6,677 bases of DNA from an archaeon (GTDB lineage: Archaea > Iainarchaeota > Iainarchaeia > Iainarchaeales > Iainarchaeaceae): the NCBI GenBank assembly GCA_024653865.1, contig JANLHD010000071.1:1-6677 (forward strand), read 5' to 3'. The notes under the pieces are model-generated. The model saw nothing but the letters and a program-made list of their open reading frames with translations, had not been told where the DNA came from and did not search any database. The position numbers and the translations under genes are program-made. This document shows positions 1-4,974 of the stretch, piece after piece. Numbering within the stretch: position 1 is the stretch's first letter; every line of letters starts with the position of its first letter.

Positions 1-2
1 CG

Positions 3-1019
3 CACACCTCAACCCACGGCGCATTCGGGGCGGTGGCATTTGGAATAGGCACCACCCAAATTAGGGATGTGCTCGCATCGCAGTGCCTCTCAATGCAAAA
101 GCCCAAGGTGAGAAAAATTGACGTGCAAGGCAAACTCGGCAAAGGCGTTTACTCAAAAGATGTGATACTCAAAATAATCGCACAGCTCGGAGTGAACGGA
201 GGAATCGGCTACGCGTACGAATACGCGGGCGAAACATTCGACAACATGGGCATGGAAGAGCGCATGAGTGTGTGCAACATGAGCATAGAGGGCGGTGCAC
301 GCGCGGGGTATGTGAACCCGGACCAAAAAACATTCGATTACCTCGAAGGCCGCGAATTCACTCCCAAAGGAAGCGAATTCGAATCCGCGGTTGAATGGTG
401 GAAAGAAATTGCCTCCGACAAAAACGCGAAGTTCGACGACGTGTTCAAATTGGACGTCTCAGAGCTCGCGCCAATGGTTACTTGGGGAATAAACCCGGGG
501 CAGGCGTGCGAAGTGACACAGAACGTGCCCAGCCCGAAAGAACTCTCCGTGAACGAATCCCAAACCGCACAAGAAGCGCTCTTGCACATGGGCTTCGAGG
601 CGGGGCAACCAATAGAGGGAATTCCAATAGATGTCGCATTCATAGGATCGTGCACGAATTCGCGCATAAGCGATTTGCGCGAAGCAGCACGCATCGCAAA
701 AGGAAGGCATGTATCCAAATCCGTGAAGGCAATAGTGGTGCCGGGCTCGCAGCAGGTAAAACTTGCCGCAGAAAAAGAGGGCCTTGACAAAATTTTTGGC
801 GCCGCGGGATTTGAATGGAGGCAGGCAGGTTGCTCAATGTGCCTAGCAATGAACCCCGACAAGCTCGTGGGAAGGCAAATGTGTGCATCATCCTCGAACA
901 GGAACTTCAAGGGAAGGCAGGGCTCGGCAACCGGAAGGACGCTTCTAATGAGCCCCGCAATGGTTGCAGCCGCGGCAATCGAGGGAAAAGTGGTTGATTT
1001 CAGGGAGGAATACGCATGA
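3..1019 (+). CDS. leuC: 3-isopropylmalate dehydratase large subunit LeuC (5'-truncated by window edge)
   Basis: Large subunit of isopropylmalate isomerase, which interconverts 2- and 3-isopropylmalate in leucine synthesis; a cytoplasmic [4Fe-4S] enzyme of the aconitase family. The frame is open from the first bases and begins inside the family signature HTSTHGAFG (nt 3-29), so the true start lies outside; by comparison with bacterial LeuC roughly 130 residues are missing. The three cluster cysteines are visible: one in GSCTNSR (codon 651-653) and two in GCSMCLAM (codons 831-833 and 840-842). The C-terminal segment with [10 protein letters not shown] and [11 protein letters not shown] closely resembles bacterial LeuC. 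The stop overlaps the leuD start by 4 bp (ATGA), so the two subunits are co-translated. Homoaconitase or citraconate/methylmalate isomerase is possible for this fold, but the bacterial-style sequence and partner favour LeuC. Confidence 0.93.
   Translation, partial: HTSTHGAFGAVAFGIGTTQIRDVLASQCLSMQKPKVRKIDVQGKLGKGVYSKDVILKIIAQLGVNGGIGYAYEYAGETFDNMGMEERMSVCNMSIEGGARAGYVNPDQKTFDYLEGREFTPKGSEFESAVEWWKEIASDKNAKFDDVFKLDVSELAPMVTWGINPGQACEVTQNVPSPKELSVNESQTAQEALLHMGFEAGQPIEGIPIDVAFIGSCTNSRISDLREAARIAKGRHVSKSVKAIVVPGSQQVKLAAEKEGLDKIFGAAGFEWRQAGCSMCLAMNPDKLVGRQMCASSSNRNFKGRQGSATGRTLLMSPAMVAAAAIEGKVVDFREEYA
1003..1010 (+). promoter_or_regulatory. Ribosome binding site of leuD, inside leuC
   Basis: GGGAGGAA lies just before the ATG at 1016, with 7 nt between GGAGG (1004-1008) and the start. 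It fixes the leuD start and, with the ATGA overlap, points to coupled translation of leuC and leuD. Confidence 0.75.
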
Positions 1020-1633
1020 GCACAGCGCAAAGCAAAATAACCCAGGTTGCGGCAAAAGGAATTGCCGTGCGCGGGAACGACATTGACACGGACAGGATAA
1101 TTCCTGCAAGGTTCATGCGCACAATCACCTTCGACGGGCTCGGAAAATACGCCTTCCATGACGTGCGCTTTGATGAAAAGGGAAAACAAAAGGAGCATCC
1201 TTTTAACAAAAAAGAGCACGAAGGCGCGGGAATACTTATAGTGAACAAGAACTTCGGATGCGGCTCCTCACGCGAGCACGCGCCCCAATCACTCATGCGC
1301 TGGGGCATTAAAGCAATCGTGGGAGAGAGCTTTGCGGAAATCTTCGCCGGCAACTGCCAAATGCTCGGAGTTCCATGCACAGTTGCCTCGGAGGCAGAAG
1401 TTTTGGAACTTCAGGATTTTGTGGAAAAAGAGCCAAGCGCGGTTTTGACCCTCAATATTTCGGAAGGAAAAATCGAGTTCGGTGACATGGCAATAGATGT
1501 CAAGGCACCTGAAGGAAGAAAAAAAAGCCTCGTAGAGGGCACTTGGGACACCATGGGGCTGCTGATTAATAATCTGGAAGAGACCCGCAAAAAGGCATCA
1601 CAACTCCCTTATATGCATAATTTCGGCAAATAA
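1016..1633 (+). CDS. leuD: 3-isopropylmalate dehydratase small subunit LeuD
   Basis: Small (swivel-domain) subunit that closes over the LeuC active site to form isopropylmalate isomerase. Of 205 residues, the family signatures are [13 protein letters not shown] (residues 22-34) and [12 protein letters not shown] (79-90), the latter being the substrate-binding loop. After residue 125 there is a C-terminal extension with ISEGKIEFG, a WDTMGLLI segment (177-184) and a final LPYMHNF. This long form of about 200 residues is typical of bacterial LeuD, while archaeal LeuD is usually about 160-170 residues and lacks it. The start is set by the GGAGG site and the 4-bp overlap with leuC. A T8 run at 1696-1703 is a possible transcript end. 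Transfer of the leuCD pair from bacteria is an inference from the form of both proteins. Confidence 0.94.
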   Translation: MSTAQSKITQVAAKGIAVRGNDIDTDRIIPARFMRTITFDGLGKYAFHDVRFDEKGKQKEHPFNKKEHEGAGILIVNKNFGCGSSREHAPQSLMRWGIKAIVGESFAEIFAGNCQMLGVPCTVASEAEVLELQDFVEKEPSAVLTLNISEGKIEFGDMAIDVKAPEGRKKSLVEGTWDTMGLLINNLEETRKKASQLPYMHNFGK

Positions 1634-1651
1634 GCCAGATTCTTCACAAAT

Positions 1652-1703
1652 GCAATAATTTATTATAGTTTGAATCCGCAAATAATATAGGCTTCTTTTT
1701 TTT
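1652..1703 (+). promoter_or_regulatory. Post-leuD intergenic signals: possible zinc-finger gene promoter and T8 terminator
   Basis: Two TATA-like stretches occur: TTTATTATAG (1659-1668) and AATAATATAG (1681-1690). The second would place a transcript start near 1710-1712, just before the leader hairpin of the zinc-finger gene. T8 at 1696-1703 could end leuCD transcripts by archaeal poly-T termination and would lie upstream of that start. No experimental start is known; this is inferred from base composition and spacing. Confidence 0.4.
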
Positions 1704-1709
1704 GGAAAA

Positions 1710-1740
1710 GCCCCCCGTTTTTGAGAGGGGGGCGAAACGG
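1710..1740 (+). promoter_or_regulatory. Leader with two mutually exclusive hairpins
   Basis: Stem A pairs GCCCCCC (1710-1716) with GGGGGGC (1727-1733) across a 10-nt loop. Stem B pairs CCGTTT (1715-1720) with AAACGG (1735-1740), plus a possible wobble pair inside. They share bases 1715-1716, so only one can form at a time. Stem B ends three bases before the ATG of the zinc-finger gene, and the G-run in stem A is the only purine-rich stretch that could act as a ribosome binding site. A role in controlling translation is inferred. Confidence 0.4.
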
Positions 1741-1743
1741 AAA

Positions 1744-1881
1744 ATGGTGTACATCTGCTCGGTTTGTGGCAAAAAATTTACTGAAGAGCATCTGGGTGAT
1801 GCTGATCGCCACGTGTTGGACCATAGGGAATATGCTGAGATGATTAACAAGTCCGACAGAAGGGACGTGAAATACAGTTAA
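1744..1881 (+). CDS. Small C2H2 zinc-finger protein (45 aa)
   Basis: Encodes 45 residues beginning MVYICSVCGKKF. Cys5 and Cys8 form a CxxC knuckle, followed by the conserved Phe12, Leu17 and the pair His23/His27, giving C-x2-C-x14-H-x3-H. This is a C2H2 finger with a spacer two residues longer than the classic 12. His16 is an extra potential ligand. The tail is short, charged and rich in K, R and D. Single-finger proteins of this size occur in archaea and their viruses, and bind nucleic acid or protein; the target here cannot be told. The ATG is chosen because it immediately precedes the finger. A TTG at 1702 in the same frame would add 14 residues but has no ribosome binding site. It lies between leuD and the convergent thioredoxin gene. 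Confidence 0.72.
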   Translation: MVYICSVCGKKFTEEHLGDADRHVLDHREYAEMINKSDRRDVKYS

Positions 1882-1924
1882 CAAAAAACAAAATCTGTGC
1901 CACGCCTTTTTGTCGGAATTGGTT
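1882..1924. terminator. Convergent 3' region of zinc-finger and thioredoxin genes
   Basis: The 43 bp between the two converging stop codons contains T5 on the + strand (CCTTTTTG, about 1906-1913) and a T-rich run on the minus strand (the complement of ACAAAAAACAAAA, about 1881-1893). Each could end one of the facing transcripts by poly-T termination. There is no clear stem-loop. Confidence 0.35.
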
Positions 1925-2251
1925 TCATAGGCTATCTTCGAGCCACTCGCGCACCGCATCCGCGGGAATGGCGCCGACGAATTCATTCACTATTTCCCCG
2001 CCCTTGAAAAGCTTCACCACGGGAATGCTCATAACGGAATAGCGCGCGCTCAATTTTGGGTTCTCTTCCACATTCACCTTTGCAAGAATGAACCTTCCTT
2101 TGTAATCCGCGGCAATCCTCTCAAGCACCGGCCCCAAAATTTTGCAGGGCGAGCACCATTCCGCCCAAAAATCCACCAACACAGGAACCTCATTTGATTT
2201 CTCAATCACTTCTTTTTGGAATTCGCTTTCAGAAACGTCCTTCACATGCAC
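1925..2251 (-). CDS. trxA: Thioredoxin with CSPC active site
   Basis: A 108-residue single-domain thioredoxin, a cytoplasmic dithiol/disulfide oxidoreductase. Visible hallmarks are buried Asp27 in VLVDFWAEW, the redox motif WCSPCK (32-37), cis-Pro77 in MSIPVVKLF, and the glycine turn FKGGE with FVGA (91-94). The usual second position Gly (CGPC) is Ser, which may shift the redox potential slightly. The GTG start at 2251 is preferred because it follows a GGAGGG site (2264-2259, 7-nt spacer) and gives the standard length. An in-frame GTG at 2272 would add seven residues and place the ribosome binding site inside the gene. The gene has its own TATA-like box and is probably transcribed alone. The reductase partner is not in the window. 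Confidence 0.93.
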   Translation of the reverse strand: MHVKDVSESEFQKEVIEKSNEVPVLVDFWAEWCSPCKILGPVLERIAADYKGRFILAKVNVEENPKLSARYSVMSIPVVKLFKGGEIVNEFVGAIPADAVREWLEDSL

Positions 2252-2258
2252 AACAAAA

Positions 2259-2264
2259 CCCTCC
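2259..2264 (-). promoter_or_regulatory. Ribosome binding site deciding the thioredoxin start
   Basis: GGAGGG on the minus strand, 7 nt before the GTG at 2251. It selects that codon over the upstream in-frame GTG at 2272. Confidence 0.75.
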
Positions 2265-2284
2265 AAAATCACAAAAAAACTTTT

Positions 2285-2296
2285 TTTTTATAAATA
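2285..2296 (-). promoter_or_regulatory. TATA-like box of thioredoxin gene
   Basis: Minus strand reads TATTTATAAAAA. A transcript start 25-27 bp downstream would fall near 2265-2268, leaving a short leader that just includes the GGAGGG site. Directly downstream is an A7-C-T7 palindrome (2273-2287), whose role, if any, is unknown. Confidence 0.55.
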
Positions 2297-2305
2297 ATTG
2301 AAATG

Positions 2306-2322
2306 GCAATAATTTATTATAG
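2306..2322 (+). repeat. 17-bp repeat, copy 2 (copy 1 at 1652-1668)
   Basis: GCAATAATTTATTATAG is present exactly at 1652-1668 and at 2306-2322 in the same orientation. Both copies are followed within about 10 bp by a CCGCA-containing stretch. The copies bracket the zinc-finger and thioredoxin genes. It could be a shared promoter-type element or the trace of a local duplication or insertion. Confidence 0.6.
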
Positions 2323-2323
2323 C

Positions 2324-2437
2324 AAACCGCATAATTTTTTCGGTATTTATTGCGGTTTGCTAAACCGCATAATTTTTTCGGTATTTATTGCGGTTTGCTA
2401 AACCGCATAATTTTTTCGGTATTTATTGCTGTTTGAT
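2324..2437 (+). repeat. Three tandem 38-bp repeats with terminator-like hairpins
   Basis: Units at 2324-2361, 2362-2399 and 2400-2437. The first two are identical; the third differs at two positions near its end. Each unit begins AAACCGCATAATTTTTT and ends TTATTGCGGTTTGCT. At each junction GCGGTTT-GCT-AAACCGC (2352-2368 and 2390-2406) forms a 7-bp stem with a 3-nt loop, extendable by a TTAT/ATAA arm with one bulge. On the + strand each is followed by ATAATTTTTT, as in an intrinsic terminator. On the minus strand, the direction of uppP and trx, there is no T-run. A fragment CCGCATAAT recurs at 2452-2460. The remainder of the 2298-2474 gap holds no gene. Confidence 0.85.
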
Positions 2438-2443
2438 AGCTTT

Positions 2444-2463
2444 AAAAATTTCCGCATAATGCG
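2444..2463 (-). terminator. Possible uppP terminator
   Basis: About 12 bp past the uppP stop, the minus strand has the inverted repeat CGCAT-T-ATGCG (2463-2453). It is followed after GGAAA by TTTTT (2448-2444). The stem is short, but its position and the T-run fit an end of the uppP transcript. Confidence 0.4.
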
Positions 2464-2474
2464 CGGGGCTTGAA

Positions 2475-3224
2475 TTAAAGCAACGCAATTCCAAGGTAGA
2501 TTAACCCAAGGCCTATGCAGAATTTCGAAAAATCGAGCTTCTCCACTAGGTTTAGCAAAATTCCAATTGAAAGGAAGCCCACAATTGCCGCAACGCCAAG
2601 CGCGACCAATTGCTCCGTGCCCACTATGATGCCGCCCTCCAATGCAAAGAACGCCTCTGCCACGGCGATGGTTGGAATGCTCAAAATAAAGCTCAGCCGA
2701 AACGCGTCCTTGAGCTTAAACCCCTCGAAGAGCAACGCCGAGGTAGAGGTGCCGCTTCTGCTAACCCCCGGAATTATTGAAAACCCCTGCGCGAGGCCCA
2801 CAAAAAAACCGTTCTTTGGCGTCATTTTGCCGCCAAACCTTAATCTTCTTTTTTGCTGCACAATTCCAGTGATGATGAGCGAGATGCCGATCACCAAAGT
2901 GAAAAGCAAAGGCGCCCCGAGAATTTCTCGCAGGATAAGGTATGAAATTGCGCCCGTAATTGCGGTTCCCGCAAGCGCTGCGGCAAGAAACATCCTGGTT
3001 TGGTTTTCTTTTCCCGTTATAATGCGCGCAACATCCTTTCTAAAATAAACCGTTGCCGCCAAAAGCGTCCCGATATGTAAAAAGATGGATTCGGAAAGCG
3101 CCTGTGCGGGGGTGTGCCCGAAAACGTTCAGCATTACCCACGTGACCTGCCCCTGGCTGCTGATCGGGAGCCACTCTAAAATCCCCTGCAATGCCCCGAG
3201 CACAATCGCTTCTTCCAAGCCCAT
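2475..3224 (-). CDS. uppP: Undecaprenyl-diphosphatase family (UppP/BacA) membrane phosphatase
   Basis: Integral membrane protein of 249 residues that in this family removes one phosphate from a C55-type polyprenyl diphosphate, recycling the lipid carrier for glycan synthesis; in archaea the carrier is presumably dolichyl-type. Visible signatures are QGILEWLP (13-20) with the (E/Q)xxxE pair Gln13/Glu17, ISSQG (21-25), FLHIGTLLA (48-56) and PGVSRSGTS (152-160) with Arg156. Repeated hydrophobic stretches suggest about 7-8 membrane segments. The residue aligned with catalytic His30 of E. coli UppP is Gln26, so activity or substrate may differ. The ATG is supported by GGTGA at 3235-3231, 6 nt upstream. 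It lies 102 bp behind two small membrane-protein genes on the same strand. Confidence 0.9.
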   Translation of the reverse strand: MGLEEAIVLGALQGILEWLPISSQGQVTWVMLNVFGHTPAQALSESIFLHIGTLLAATVYFRKDVARIITGKENQTRMFLAAALAGTAITGAISYLILREILGAPLLFTLVIGISLIITGIVQQKRRLRFGGKMTPKNGFFVGLAQGFSIIPGVSRSGTSTSALLFEGFKLKDAFRLSFILSIPTIAVAEAFFALEGGIIVGTEQLVALGVAAIVGFLSIGILLNLVEKLDFSKFCIGLGLIYLGIALL

Positions 3225-3230
3225 TATTTT

Positions 3231-3235
3231 TCACC
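3231..3235 (-). promoter_or_regulatory. Ribosome binding site of uppP; TATA-like box upstream
   Basis: GGTGA sits 6 nt before the ATG at 3224, a good archaeal site. About 55 bp further upstream the minus strand reads ATAAATA (3296-3290). As a TATA box this would start a transcript near 3267, so uppP may have its own promoter as well as read-through from the genes before it. Confidence 0.55.
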
Positions 3236-3326
3236 AAAAAGCCCATCCGCAATTTTCGAATGGTTGCTTTGAATAAATGAAACAGGGAGTATTTATCAAT
3301 GTTTTCAAATCCGCTTTTTGCTCCTT

Positions 3327-3500
3327 TTAGAGTTTGAAGTAGAATGTGTAAGTCAATGAGAGCAGAAAAATCACAATTACTCCGACAGCGGAAAATGCCC
3401 ACCTCCCCAATTCAACTCCAAGCCCCGAAAGTGCAACCATCCCAAAATAAAAAATCAGGAATATTTTCAGCGACATTCCAAGATTGCCAAGCAAACCCAT
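3327..3500 (-). CDS. Small membrane protein of unknown function (57 aa)
   Basis: I do not recognise this protein. It starts MGLLGNLGMSLKIF and has two hydrophobic stretches, about residues 11-26 and 34-54, separated by a short loop with Glu and Arg (VELGRW). It is therefore probably a two-pass membrane hairpin. The ATG at 3500 is chosen because AGGTGA (3510-3505) lies just upstream. An in-frame ATG at 3533 would bury that site and lies inside the preceding gene. The TGA of the preceding gene is part of this ribosome binding site, so the two are translationally coupled and their products may form a complex. uppP follows 102 bp later on the same strand; a link to envelope lipid metabolism is only suggested by position. 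Confidence 0.6.
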   Translation of the reverse strand: MGLLGNLGMSLKIFLIFYFGMVALSGLGVELGRWAFSAVGVIVIFLLSLTYTFYFKL

Positions 3501-3504
3501 TTTT

Positions 3505-3510
3505 TCACCT
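3505..3510 (-). promoter_or_regulatory. Ribosome binding site overlapping the upstream stop codon
   Basis: AGGTGA on the minus strand serves as ribosome binding site for the start at 3500, while its TGA is the stop codon of the preceding 119-residue gene. This arrangement favours re-initiation by the terminating ribosome. Confidence 0.7.
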
Positions 3511-3864
3511 AAAAAACAACAGCGACACAACAAATGCGCCGTAGAATTGCACTTCGCTCAAAAACAAAAGCTTCTTTTTGAGAAATTCGTTCGTTTCCGC
3601 AATTGCGAGAACCGCGAGCTTTGTCGCGTAATAAATCACGAGAAATTTTCCCGTAAAAAAAGGTATTCCGAGGATTTTTTCAAAATCGAAAAACGCGAAG
3701 AAAGTGATGAAAATCACTATGGAGCCCACCACAAAATTTTGGCCCTCGAGGAACATGTAAAAGGTTGCGAGCAGCGCGAAAGTAATGAAAAGGTTCTGTG
3801 TTGCAATGTGCACAAACCAGCCCAAATCGAGGCTTGCCAGCGCACCAATTGCCTCCAACAACAT
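3505..3864 (-). CDS. Multi-pass membrane protein of unknown function (119 aa)
   Basis: Not recognised. The 119-residue product is mostly hydrophobic, with likely membrane segments near residues 18-40, 45-62, 68-88 and 105-118. Charged residues cluster in short loops (FDFEK and ETNEFLKKK), so it looks like a four-pass protein with no catalytic motif that I can see. The ATG at 3864 is the only good start, since an in-frame TGA lies three codons upstream; the site before it is weak (AGTGA). The stop forms part of the next gene's ribosome binding site. The opposite strand also has a long open frame (3484-3894), but it is Lys/Glu-rich, as expected for the antisense of membrane codons, and has no such signals. 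It diverges from the Lrp-like regulator gene. Confidence 0.65.
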   Translation of the reverse strand: MLLEAIGALASLDLGWFVHIATQNLFITFALLATFYMFLEGQNFVVGSIVIFITFFAFFDFEKILGIPFFTGKFLVIYYATKLAVLAIAETNEFLKKKLLFLSEVQFYGAFVVSLLFFR

Positions 3865-3908
3865 TTCAAATCACTTATTATAGTTACTCAATAACTTACT
3901 CCTTTTCT

Positions 3909-3927
3909 TTTATTTAAAATATTTTAA
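3909..3927 (-). promoter_or_regulatory. TATA-like box and 14-bp palindrome before the membrane-protein genes
   Basis: The minus strand reads TTTAAATA at 3916-3909, which as a TATA box would start a transcript near 3887 and leave a leader of about 23 nt. Overlapping its upstream edge is the perfect palindrome TTAAAATATTTTAA (3914-3927), a plausible site for a dimeric regulator such as the divergently encoded Lrp-like protein. AT-richness makes chance palindromes likely. Confidence 0.4.
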
Positions 3928-3946
3928 CTAAATTTTTATCAAACCG

Positions 3947-3978
3947 TAACATTAATATACTATTTTTGCGTAATGTTA
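3947..3978 (+). promoter_or_regulatory. Promoter and candidate operator of the Lrp-like gene
   Basis: An exact 8-bp inverted repeat, TAACATTA (3947-3954) and TAATGTTA (3971-3978), flanks a TATA-like TTAATATA (3952-3959). The arms lie 24 bp apart centre to centre. The left arm overlaps the TATA box and the right arm covers the ATG at 3973. A start 25-26 bp after the TATA box falls at about 3981-3983, matching a leaderless transcript beginning at the second ATG (3982). The geometry would suit autorepression, which is common in Lrp/AsnC regulators. Confidence 0.5.
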
Positions 3979-4962
3979 AATATGGTGGATTTAAAGGTGT
4001 TGGATGTTAAGGACAGGAAAATCCTCTACGAACTCGATATTGATGCGCGCTCCTCGCTCTCGCAAATAGGGAAAAAAGTTGGGCTTAGCAAGGAGGTCGT
4101 GAACTACCGTATCAATCGCCTCCAGCAGGAAGGAATCATAAAGGGATTCTATGCGCGCATTGACGCATCAAAAATTGGATTAGTAATGTTTAGGACATTT
4201 TTAAGCCTTCAGAATATCACCCCTGAAAAGGAGGAGGAGCTCATAAACTACATATGCGTGCAAAAGGAAGTCGGCTGGTGCGTCAAGGTTCAGGGAAATT
4301 GGGATATCAATTTTATCTACTGGGCAAAAAGCACGAACCATTTTTTCAGCTTCTGGAAAGGATTCAAAAAGCTTTACGGCAATTTCATTTCAAGCAGGTG
4401 GACATCGGTTTTCGGATGGTTCGTCAACCTTCCGAAAGGTTTCCTTGTCGGAAAAAAGCCAGAGCCATTTAAGCCTTTCATTATGGGCGGCAGCGAAAAA
4501 ATCGATTTCGACGAACTCGACCTGAAAATCATAGAGGTCCTTTCCAAAAGGGCACGCGAACCCCTGGTCTCAATCGCAAAAGAACTCGGGGTCTCGGACA
4601 AGGCAATTTCCTACCGGATAAAAAACCTTGAACAAAAAAAGGTGATTGGAGGGTATGGCGTTCGCCTGGATTTGGAAAAAATTGGCTATGAATACTGGAA
4701 GATCCACGCATCCTTCAAGGATTACTCGGAAAAGAGGTTCAGCGACCTGAACAATTACTGCATCGCCCACCCGAACATCGTATACACCGACGAGCTGATA
4801 GGCGGAGCGGACCTTGAGATTGAGGGTTTTTTCCGCAATTCACAGGAACTCCAAAAATTTTTAGATGAGACAAGATACAAATTCAATGATCTCATAAAGG
4901 ACACGGAAATAATGCTATACTACAAAGAATACAAGCTCAACCTCTTTCCATGGGGCGGATAA
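3973..4962 (+). CDS. Tandem-duplicated Lrp/AsnC-type transcriptional regulator
   Basis: DNA-binding regulator of 329 residues containing two copies of an Lrp-like unit. The first winged helix-turn-helix is near residues 12-58 (VKDRKILYELD, then GLSKEVVNYRINRLQQEGII). The second is near 181-227 (ELDLKIIEVL, then GVSDKAISYRIKNLEQKKVI). They align at a constant offset of 169 residues. Each is followed by a RAM-like sensing region (about 60-165 and 229-322), the first ending in an aromatic stretch rich in Trp and Phe. Ordinary Lrp proteins are about 140-165 residues with one unit, so this is an internal duplication acting as a built-in dimer. The ligand is unknown. ATG 3973 gives the longest form; ATG 3982 fits a leaderless start. 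It diverges from the membrane-protein genes and converges with the methyltransferase gene, 12 bp away. Confidence 0.85.
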   Translation: MLNMVDLKVLDVKDRKILYELDIDARSSLSQIGKKVGLSKEVVNYRINRLQQEGIIKGFYARIDASKIGLVMFRTFLSLQNITPEKEEELINYICVQKEVGWCVKVQGNWDINFIYWAKSTNHFFSFWKGFKKLYGNFISSRWTSVFGWFVNLPKGFLVGKKPEPFKPFIMGGSEKIDFDELDLKIIEVLSKRAREPLVSIAKELGVSDKAISYRIKNLEQKKVIGGYGVRLDLEKIGYEYWKIHASFKDYSEKRFSDLNNYCIAHPNIVYTDELIGGADLEIEGFFRNSQELQKFLDETRYKFNDLIKDTEIMLYYKEYKLNLFPWGG

Positions 4963-4974
4963 TTTATGGTTTGC

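Noticed and set aside
338..1219. Long minus-strand open frame opposite leuC/leuD
   Set aside because: It spans the junction of two well-identified genes on the + strand, has Cys/Ser-rich composition with no recognisable domain, and is an antisense shadow.
1663..1986. Minus-strand open frame overlapping the zinc-finger gene and the trx 3' end
   Set aside because: It overlaps both the thioredoxin C-terminus and the C2H2 gene in other frames and shows no motif of its own.
2252..2272. GTG at 2272 as thioredoxin start
   Set aside because: It would put the GGAGGG ribosome binding site inside the coding region. The GTG at 2251 has that site at ideal spacing and gives the normal 108-residue length.
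2324..2437. CRISPR array
   Set aside because: The repeats are directly adjacent with no unique spacers, so the 38-bp period is a plain tandem repeat.
2515..3048. 177-residue + strand open frame opposite uppP
   Set aside because: Antisense of a clearly recognised UppP gene; no ribosome binding site and no domain.
3484..3894. 136-residue + strand open frame opposite the small membrane proteins
   Set aside because: Its Lys/Glu/Gln-rich sequence is what antisense reading of hydrophobic codons gives. The minus strand has coupled genes with proper ribosome binding sites.
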